Part shown: one piece after another, positions 52,249-58,047 of the stretch | Numbering within the stretch: position 1 is the first letter of the stretch | How the letters are laid out: the number at the start of each line of letters is the position of its first letter | From: Phormidesmis priestleyi ULC007 | Lineage (GTDB): Bacteria > Cyanobacteriota > Cyanobacteriia > Leptolyngbyales > Leptolyngbyaceae | Assembly (NCBI RefSeq): GCF_001895925.1 | Contig: NZ_MPPI01000028.1 | Coordinates: forward strand, 1-58,047 | Length of the DNA stretch: 58,047 nucleotides | Reading direction: 5' to 3' | The notes under the pieces: generated by a model | What the model saw: the letters and a program-made list of their open reading frames with translations, nothing else | Databases searched by the model: none | What the model was told of the DNA's origin: nothing | Translations under genes and position numbers: made by a program

Positions 52249-53370
52249 ATGATGAAACTTTCTGATCCGATCGCGCCCTCCGATTCAAGTCGTCAACAAA
52301 TGGCACCTAAACCTACGTCTCTTTTCAAACGGCACTCGCCCTTATCGTTTCCTCAGTATCAACACGATGTTTTAGCGGCTGTCGATCTCGCACAAACACC
52401 TCACGAGGGAGATTTTGCCCAGACACTCGCGGCAAATCATTGGCAGAAACTCACGCCAGCTAAGTTAGAAATTTTTCAAATTAACATTGGCAAATTGTGC
52501 AACATGAGTTGTCGTCACTGCCACGTTGACGCAGGGCCCGATCGCACTCAAGAAAACATGAATCGAGAGACGATCGATCTGTGTCTTCACGCACTCGATC
52601 TGACCGAAGCCCACACGGTGGATATTACGGGAGGCGCACCAGAGTTAAATCCTCATTTTCGCTATTTGGTCGATCAGTGTGTGGGACGAGGAAAGCACGT
52701 CATCGATCGCTGCAACCTCACCGTTTTGCTGCTGCCTCGCATGGAGGATTTGCCCCAGTGGTTAGCCGATCGAAGAGTCGAAATCGTCTGCTCTCTGCCT
52801 CACTATCGTCAGCGCAACACCGACGCTCAACGCGGTGACGGGACGTTTGAGAAGTCGATCGAGGCACTGCATCGGCTTAATGCGGTGGGTTATGGGCAAG
52901 GGAATCCTCACCGTCAATTAACTTTGATGAGCAATCCAGTTGGGGCATTTTTGGCGAGTGGTCAGGCGAAATTGGAAGACGAGTGGAAAGCGGGGCTGCA
53001 AAAAAATTATGGGATTAGCTTCGATCGCCTAATTACCCTCAACAATATGCCGATTTCTCGCTATCTTGAATGGCTAGAGCAGTCAGGCAATTTGCAGCAG
53101 TATATGGAACTGTTGGTGAATTCATTCAATCCAGCGACGGTGGCGGGTTTGATGTGCCGCAACACGATCTCAATCTCGTGGGATGGCCGATTGTATGATT
53201 GCGATTTTAATCAAATGCTGGAGTTGGAATGTCAGGGGTCTGATGCTCAACCGATGCACCTGCGAGACTTTGATCCGACTTGGTTGGCGAAGCGGGAGAT
53301 TGTCACCGATCGTCACTGTTTTGGCTGCACAGCCGGGGCAGGAAGTTCTTGCGGAGGAGCGTTAGATTAA
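52249..53370 (+). CDS. arsS: ArsS-like radical SAM protein (arsenosugar-type)
   Basis: Radical SAM enzyme of the ArsS group with the cluster motif CNMSCRHC (near residue 84), followed by a VDITGGAPELNP segment, and a C-terminal DUF3641 domain (ISWDGRLYDCDFNQMLEL, HCFGCTAGAGSSCGG) rich in cysteines. ArsS proteins take part in arsenosugar biosynthesis and are often found near arsM. No arsM is seen in the window. Start ATG at 52249 or 52252. Length 373. Confidence 0.88.
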   Translation: MMKLSDPIAPSDSSRQQMAPKPTSLFKRHSPLSFPQYQHDVLAAVDLAQTPHEGDFAQTLAANHWQKLTPAKLEIFQINIGKLCNMSCRHCHVDAGPDRTQENMNRETIDLCLHALDLTEAHTVDITGGAPELNPHFRYLVDQCVGRGKHVIDRCNLTVLLLPRMEDLPQWLADRRVEIVCSLPHYRQRNTDAQRGDGTFEKSIEALHRLNAVGYGQGNPHRQLTLMSNPVGAFLASGQAKLEDEWKAGLQKNYGISFDRLITLNNMPISRYLEWLEQSGNLQQYMELLVNSFNPATVAGLMCRNTISISWDGRLYDCDFNQMLELECQGSDAQPMHLRDFDPTWLAKREIVTDRHCFGCTAGAGSSCGGALD

Positions 53371-53457
53371 GGATCATGGATAATATTAATATGGGTTACT
53401 TACAGTGGCAATGGGCACGGCAGTGCCATGTCCCTACATCTCTCATTCTCGTCGCCT

Positions 53458-54810
53458 ATGTTGCCCGCAACGCTCAAACTTCGTCGCCAAAAACTTGCTG
53501 ATTTGATCGAGGTGCCCGTGATTCTCTGGTCGGGGGGCAGTTCTTCGCGTAACTTCCCGGCAAATGTTTTTCCATTTCGGGCGAGTAGTCATTTTCTTTA
53601 TTTTGCGGGGTTGCCGTTAGAAAATGCGGCGATTCGATTAGAGTCTGGCAAGTTGACGCTGTTTTTAGATGAGTCAAGTCAAGCCAGTGCGCTTTGGCAC
53701 GGGGCTTCACCTACACGAGACGAAATCGCGACGAAGATCGGGGCTGATGCTGCTTATCCACTGTCGGCGCTTAAAGATCAGGTGCTTGACGCGGCAACGG
53801 TTGCAGTTCAAGACAGCCAAACTCGGTTGGAACAGACTCGACTGCTCGATCGTCCAATTTCTAACTATCCGAGCGACATTGATTTAAAGCTGGCTAACGC
53901 GATCGTGACGTTGCGCTTGACTCATGACGACGCGGCGATCGCGGAAATTCGCAAAGCGATCGCGGTCACGGTCAAAGCCCATCAAGCCGGGATGTCAGCC
54001 ACGCCAAACGCCACCGTTGAAGCCGAAGTTAGAGCGGCAATGGAGGGCGTGATTATGGCGAATGGAATGACCTGCGCCTATGGCAGCATCGTCACTGTTC
54101 ATGGCGAAGTGTTGCACAACGATCGCTATCATCATCCCTTGCGCTCAACTGATCTGCTTTTAGCCGATGTCGGGGCTGAAACTGCTACAGGTTGGGCATC
54201 TGATGTGACTCGAACTTGGGCAACCTCCGGTAAATTCTCTCCGACGCAGCGCGATTTGTATAATGTCGTGCTTGCGGCTCACGATGCTTGTATTGCTGCC
54301 ATTCGCTCCGGTGTGGAGTATCGAGAGATTCACTTGCTAGCAGGTCACACGATCGCCGCTGGGCTGGTCGATTTAGGAATTTTGCGCGGTCAACCTGCCG
54401 ATCTGGTCGAACGAGATGCTCATGCGCTCTTCTTTCCTCATGGAGTCGGACACATTTTAGGGTTAGATGTCCACGATATGGAAGACTTGGGCGACCTAGC
54501 AGGCTATGCTCCCAGCAGAACTCGCAGTCAGCGTTTTGGCTTGGGCTATTTGCGGCTCGATCGTCCGTTGCAATCTGGCATGGTGGTGACGATCGAGCCA
54601 GGTTTCTATCAGGTTCCTGCCATTCTGCAAGACTCAGAGCGCCGTGAAAAATATCGCGATGTCGTCAACTGGGAGCGGTTGGCAGACTTCAGCGATGTGC
54701 GCGGCATTCGGATCGAAGATGATGTGCTGGTGACAGAGAGCGGCTCAGAAGTTTTGACGGCAGCATTACCGACGAGTGTAGATGCGATCGAGCAATGGGT
54801 TCGGTCTTAA
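53458..54810 (+). CDS. Aminopeptidase P family metalloprotease (M24B)
   Basis: Xaa-Pro aminopeptidase type. Metal ligands visible in order: the two aspartates of LLADVGAETATGWASDVTRT, the HGVGHILGLDVHD box, and the two glutamates of VTIEPGFY and IRIEDDVLV. N-terminal AMP_N domain (PFRASSHFLYFAGLPLENA). I prefer the ATG at 53458 (MLPATLKLRRQKLADL) as start, giving 450 residues; an ATG at 53428 is in frame, but the extra ten residues are not conserved. Starts about 90 bases after arsS. Confidence 0.88.
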   Translation: MLPATLKLRRQKLADLIEVPVILWSGGSSSRNFPANVFPFRASSHFLYFAGLPLENAAIRLESGKLTLFLDESSQASALWHGASPTRDEIATKIGADAAYPLSALKDQVLDAATVAVQDSQTRLEQTRLLDRPISNYPSDIDLKLANAIVTLRLTHDDAAIAEIRKAIAVTVKAHQAGMSATPNATVEAEVRAAMEGVIMANGMTCAYGSIVTVHGEVLHNDRYHHPLRSTDLLLADVGAETATGWASDVTRTWATSGKFSPTQRDLYNVVLAAHDACIAAIRSGVEYREIHLLAGHTIAAGLVDLGILRGQPADLVERDAHALFFPHGVGHILGLDVHDMEDLGDLAGYAPSRTRSQRFGLGYLRLDRPLQSGMVVTIEPGFYQVPAILQDSERREKYRDVVNWERLADFSDVRGIRIEDDVLVTESGSEVLTAALPTSVDAIEQWVRS

Positions 54811-54892
54811 ATGGCTCTGTAATTTTGGCAGAAGCTGGTGCGATCGTGCCACCCGACGCAAGGTTTCGGTTTAGAAAATCCTTGCTTTGACA
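54811..54892. other. Non-coding sequence between aminopeptidase P and the IS605-type remnant
   Basis: Short gap with no gene or hairpin seen. It may belong to the same decayed element, whose left border is not certain. Confidence 0.3.
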
Positions 54893-55425
54893 CTCCTCGA
54901 CCTGAAGGTACGAGGATTCTTGGCTCACCGAGACCACTTAACCTAGATTCCTTGCGTCGTCTAGCCCAGAGGTGGGACTCTCCCCAAGCGTTAATTCGGG
55001 TATGCCCTACCCTATTTGCGCCATCGCAAGTCCTGTTTAGTTCTGAAGCGTATGCCTCAAAAAAACTGATTCGTCTAGTCCCTACAAATCTTTTACCTAC
55101 TGCCAGGAGGAAACTAGAACAATGCAGTAGAACCGCATAGATTTGATTGTCAAGGTTCAGAATGTCTTTCGACAACAAGGTTTTTTAAGTGGTTGATTAC
55201 CTTTCCACTATACTCAGTGTATCACATTGGTACACAAGATGGTTGAAAAACAATTGCACGTTAGAGTCCCAGAACAAGAGATGAAAACGCTTGAGCGCTA
55301 TGCCAAGAAAACAAGACGAACTAAGACGGACATTGTGCGCGAGTTTTTGCGTTTATTGCCTTGAGAGAGTGGCGCTATCGCGCCGTTGCTCTACATCCCC
55401 GTCTGAAGGAGCGGGGCTTTCCGCA
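54893..55425 (+). mobile_element. IS200/IS605-type remnant without transposase
   Basis: A hairpin CCTCGACCTGAAGGTACGAGG near 54895-54915 and the GGATTCTTGG that follows are typical of the 3' end of cyanobacterial IS605 elements; CCCCGTCTGAAGGAGCGGGG near 55403-55422 is a second typical terminal hairpin. Between them is a ribbon-helix-helix ORF (55239-55364) but no tnpA or tnpB. The order suggests an internally deleted element or a small non-autonomous derivative. Boundaries approximate. Confidence 0.55.
55239..55364 (+). CDS. Ribbon-helix-helix protein of an IS605-like element (41 aa)
   Basis: MVEKQLHVRVPEQEMKTLER followed by YAKKTRRTKTDIVREFLRLL P. The beta strand (KQLHVRVPE), the helix (EMKTLERYAKKT) and the second helix after RTKT form a CopG-like ribbon-helix-helix. 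In cyanobacteria such a small gene commonly accompanies IS605-family insertion sequences. Here no transposase remains. It could still regulate related elements elsewhere. Confidence 0.7.
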   Translation: MVEKQLHVRVPEQEMKTLERYAKKTRRTKTDIVREFLRLLP

Positions 55426-55670
55426 AAATTTCGGTAAATTTTCCGTTACCTGTAGGGGTAGTGCCCCCGTGCCTACCCAAATCTTTGGGCTTCTAAAGGT
55501 TAAGAAAAATAGATAAATCAAAACTTATTTTAAGCTATGTGAATTTCTCAACAAAGTTATTGATAATACTTACAGGACTAGATCGAGGCTTCAGTGTGTT
55601 CCAGAAAATCCCTGCTGGAACTCCAGATCCGCCGTCAGAAGCAGAGAGAATCACCTTCCATTAGTTATTT
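55365..55670. other. Intergenic region before the second phytochrome gene
   Basis: Holds the right hairpin of the IS605-type remnant, one copy of the 27-bp repeat and then about 190 bases of AT-rich DNA without a gene, which should contain the promoter of the gene at 55671. No regulatory motif recognised. Confidence 0.4.
55452..55478 (+). repeat. Short interspersed repeat, copy 2
   Basis: Matches the reverse complement of 51169-51195. Lies just outside the IS605-type remnant, before the last phytochrome gene. Confidence 0.6.
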
Positions 55671-57980
55671 ATGTTTCCCGGTCACTCCTCGACTTCCCCT
55701 TCTGCGCTATCAGATGTGTTTCCGTTGATCCTGCATCGCATGATCAACCGAATTCGTCAATCGTTAGAATTGTCGGAAATTTTAGATGCCACCGTCACCG
55801 AAGTCAGAGCCTTTTTGCAGACCGATCGCGTCAAGATCTACCGATTTTATGAAGATGGCAGTGGTGAAGTTGTTGCAGAAGCCATTCACGATCGCCAACT
55901 GCCCTCGCTGTTAGGTCACAACTTTCCAGCCGAAGACATCCCACCCGAAGCGCGAGAATTATTTCTAAAAGTCAGACTGCGATCGATTGTAGATGTCGAA
56001 GCTCGACAGATCGGAACTAGCACTCTCGAAGATCGCGCCAATGGTGAGGTTTGGGCAAGCGATTTGCAGTTTCGCCCCGTCGATCCTTGTCATATTGACT
56101 ATCTAACTGAGATGGGCGTGAAATCGTCTTTAGTCGTGCCGATTCTCGATCGCGACACGCTCTGGGGGCTGCTAGTGTCTCACCATCACCAACCGCGCCT
56201 CCTCAGCAAACAGACGCTGCAAGTCGTGCAAGTCGTTGCCGATCAAGTGTCGATCGCGATCGCGCAGGCAAAAACGCTTCAGCAAAGCCGTCAACGGGCT
56301 GCCCATGAAACCACCCTCAATCAAGTCGTGTCTCTGCTGCATTCGTTTCCAGAAATGCAGCTACAGCAGGCATTAGAACAGGTTGTAACTGCATTACAAG
56401 GCTCTGGCGGTCGGTTGTATACTGCGTCTCAACAGCTTTTTGTCTGCGGAGAGCAGCCACTCCTTAAAATTGGCGGCAGTCTTGATCCAACAGCCGGACG
56501 CATCGAAACCGATCCCGATTGGCAAACTTGGCTGGAAATGGAAGAGGCTCTCGAATCGGGCGGATGGGCAATCGCCGACTTGCAGCGATCGATGATGCCT
56601 TCAGAGTTAGCGATCGCCTTTTTCGCGGCAAACGTGCGGAGTTTGTTGGTGATTCCGTTGCAATATCGCCAGGAGGCATTGGGATATCTGAGCATTTTCC
56701 GCCCCGCGATCGACCTTGAGCGAATCTGGGCAGGACGGCTTGACGATCGCGATCCTCGACAACTGCGTCCGCGACGATCGTTTGAAACCTGGCAAGAATT
56801 GAAACACGAGCAAGCACAGCCCTGGGCCACTGCCGATATTGAACTCGCACAGACGTTGGGCAGACATTTTGCAATGGCGATTCATCAGCGCGGACTCTAT
56901 CACCAAGTCCGCGACCTAAATGCTCACCTCAAGCGCGACATTCAAAAGCAGCAGCAAGCGGAACGAAGAATTTCTGCTCTCAATGCCCAGCTAGAGCAGC
57001 GCGTGTCAGAACGAACCCGCGAGCTACAGCAAGCAAATGCTGACCTGCTGCGAGAAATCGCTCAACGAGAATGTGTTTTGCAGGAACGCCAACGGGCAGA
57101 AGCCTCGCTTGCACGTCTCAGCCACCAAAACGAACTGATTCTTAATGCCGCAGGCGACGGCATTTATGGGCTAGATTCCCAGGGCAACATTAGCTTTGTG
57201 AATGCTGCCGCCGCGAAAATGTTAGGGTTTGAAGTCAACGAGTTAATCGGTCAGTGGATGCACACTCGCTTAAACTATTCCCAACCCGACGGCACGCCTT
57301 ATTTAGCGGCGGAAAGCCCTATTTACGCCACGCTGCGCGATGGCACCGTGCAAGATAAAACAGGCGATTTATTTCAGCGATGCGATGGCTCGACCTTTCC
57401 AGTAGAATATGTCAGCAGCCCAATTCGAGAGCAGGCGCAGATTGTGGGAGCCGTGATCGTTTTTAGAGATATTACCGATCGCCAAATCATCGAGCAGATG
57501 AAAGATGAATTTGTCTCGATCGTCAGTCACGAGTTAAGAACGCCGTTGACTTCGATTCGTAGCACTCTAGGCTTACTGTCAAGCGGATGGCTCGATCACT
57601 ATCCCGAAAAAAGTCGGCGAATGCTAGAAATTGCTTTCTCTAATACGAACAGATTAGTGAGATTAATCAGTGATATTCTCGATATCGAACGGATTAAATT
57701 CGGCAAAGTGACAGCAGAGAAAAAACTCTGCAACGCTGCTGACATCATGACTCAATCCGGTGACGCGATGCGAGCAATGGCAGAAAAAGCAGGCATTCAT
57801 TTATCCGTGACCCCTGTTTCTGTCGAATTGTATGCTGACCCCGATCGCTTAATTCAAACCTTAACGAATCTGATCAACAACGCGATTAAGTTCTCGCCCG
57901 CAGGTTCGACCGTATCGCTGACTGCCACCCTTAGAGGGTGTTTTAAAAGTCAGGTGAAGCGTAAAAAAGCTCTCCGGTAA
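55671..57980 (+). CDS. Cph2-type phytochrome-PAS-histidine kinase truncated by an IS element
   Basis: 769 codons, of which about the first 754 are native. GAF with the likely bilin-binding Cys140-His141 (RPVDPCHIDYLTEMGV) and FPAEDIPPEARELF; PHY-like domain with an intact tongue motif PRRSFETW (367-374); a coiled-coil linker; a PAS domain (about 485-605) ending RDITDRQII; HisKA with His620 (IVSHELRTPLTS); then the start of the HATPase domain up to the N box (NLINNAIKFSP). The frame then enters an IS5-like element at about 57935 and ends with 15 foreign residues (RGCFKSQVKRKKALR). The G boxes that bind ATP are missing, so kinase function is presumably lost. Paralogue of the 40424 gene. Confidence 0.85.
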   Translation: MFPGHSSTSPSALSDVFPLILHRMINRIRQSLELSEILDATVTEVRAFLQTDRVKIYRFYEDGSGEVVAEAIHDRQLPSLLGHNFPAEDIPPEARELFLKVRLRSIVDVEARQIGTSTLEDRANGEVWASDLQFRPVDPCHIDYLTEMGVKSSLVVPILDRDTLWGLLVSHHHQPRLLSKQTLQVVQVVADQVSIAIAQAKTLQQSRQRAAHETTLNQVVSLLHSFPEMQLQQALEQVVTALQGSGGRLYTASQQLFVCGEQPLLKIGGSLDPTAGRIETDPDWQTWLEMEEALESGGWAIADLQRSMMPSELAIAFFAANVRSLLVIPLQYRQEALGYLSIFRPAIDLERIWAGRLDDRDPRQLRPRRSFETWQELKHEQAQPWATADIELAQTLGRHFAMAIHQRGLYHQVRDLNAHLKRDIQKQQQAERRISALNAQLEQRVSERTRELQQANADLLREIAQRECVLQERQRAEASLARLSHQNELILNAAGDGIYGLDSQGNISFVNAAAAKMLGFEVNELIGQWMHTRLNYSQPDGTPYLAAESPIYATLRDGTVQDKTGDLFQRCDGSTFPVEYVSSPIREQAQIVGAVIVFRDITDRQIIEQMKDEFVSIVSHELRTPLTSIRSTLGLLSSGWLDHYPEKSRRMLEIAFSNTNRLVRLISDILDIERIKFGKVTAEKKLCNAADIMTQSGDAMRAMAEKAGIHLSVTPVSVELYADPDRLIQTLTNLINNAIKFSPAGSTVSLTATLRGCFKSQVKRKKALR

Positions 57981-58047
57981 TACGCTGTAAATACAACAAC
58001 TACAGCACCGAGAGAGCAACATGAGTAAATCCTATCCCAGCAATCTG
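57935..58047 (+). mobile_element. Left end of an IS5-family insertion sequence
   Basis: The element appears to begin AGGGTGTTTTAAAAGTCAGG after a TTAG tetranucleotide (57931-57934), which fits the YTAR target duplication of IS5-group elements. It runs off the window end. The insertion cuts the kinase domain of the preceding gene. Family assignment is from the transposase start and the target. Confidence 0.7.
58021..58047 (+). CDS. IS5-family transposase, first nine codons
   Basis: ATG at 58021 opens MSKSYPSNL at the edge of the window. This is the usual beginning of a group of cyanobacterial IS5-family transposases (MSKSYPSNL followed by a Leu-rich helix-turn-helix), and it lies about 85 bases inside the IS left end, as expected. 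The rest is outside the window. Confidence 0.6.

Noticed and set aside
53368-53390. A TAAGGATCATGGAT sequence resembling the left end of the family B MITE
   Set aside because: The match stops after about 15 bases, there is no core hairpin and no right end; probably chance.
54838-55140. Plus- and minus-strand frames of about 100 codons in the IS605-type remnant
   Set aside because: Both cover the terminal hairpin and non-coding interior of the element and show no similarity to TnpA or TnpB.
1-58047. tRNA or rRNA genes
   Set aside because: I looked for cloverleaf-like arms and conserved rRNA stretches in the larger intergenic gaps and found none; a covariance-model scan would settle it.

Overview
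This is chromosomal DNA from a filamentous or otherwise complex beta-cyanobacterium; the gene content is Leptolyngbya- or Nostoc-like, but I cannot fix the genus. The evidence is a beta-carboxysome operon, the cyanobacterium-specific NDH-1 CO2-uptake genes, cytochrome c6, RpaB, BtpA, Cph2-type phytochromes, and a very high density of the HIP1 octamer GCGATCGC.

Layout. 1-1130: debris with an integrase scrap and two small unknown genes. 1139-3530: a palindrome-bounded repeat, recF and two conserved hypotheticals. 3661-16133: an inorganic-carbon supercluster. On the minus strand ndhF4-ndhD4-cupB encode a thylakoid CO2-hydrating NDH-1 complex. Divergently, ccmK2-ccmK1-ccmL-ccmM-ccmN-ccmO encode the carboxysome shell and its organising proteins, followed by a three-repeat helical protein of unknown function whose stop overlaps a pentapeptide-repeat gene. 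16185-23113: a CadD-like transporter and housekeeping genes (rpiA, btpA, radA, rpaB), interrupted by small unknown ORFs and a 189-bp MITE with a target-site duplication. 23166-29748: an accessory region with a chimeric RTX protein, a hicA-hicB toxin-antitoxin pair, a cluster of GATATC palindromes, and a four-gene operon (zinc-ribbon-like membrane protein, divergent vWA-like protein, four-TM coiled-coil protein, DUF4359-like protein). 29766-33943: a three-gene two-component array. 34197-36896: glcE-glcF of glycolate oxidation. 36974-39823: a WG-repeat protein, an antitoxin-like remnant and hisC. 40424-43634: a Cph2-type phytochrome/CBCR histidine kinase and a DUF2584-like gene. 43631-49660: tldE/pmbA-tldD, cysS, a CobW GTPase and a thioredoxin-like ferredoxin. 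49810-51896: a petP-petR (BlaR/BlaI-like) pair divergent from petJ. 51990-54810: a truncated TPR gene, arsS-like radical SAM and aminopeptidase P. 54893-55425: an IS200/IS605-type remnant carrying only a ribbon-helix-helix gene. 55671-end: a second Cph2-type kinase cut by an IS5-like element whose transposase begins at the window edge.

The carbon genes form one functional unit. NdhF4/NdhD4/CupB convert CO2 to cytosolic bicarbonate, and the Ccm proteins build the shell that holds Rubisco and (through the CcmM gamma-carbonic anhydrase domain) regenerates CO2. The window also holds seven copies of one hairpin core, embedded in at least four families of elements with different terminal inverted repeats. 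The best candidates for undescribed biology are the ccm-linked triple-repeat protein, the vWA/coiled-coil/DUF4359 operon with its GATATC operator-like array, and the shared-core MITE families.
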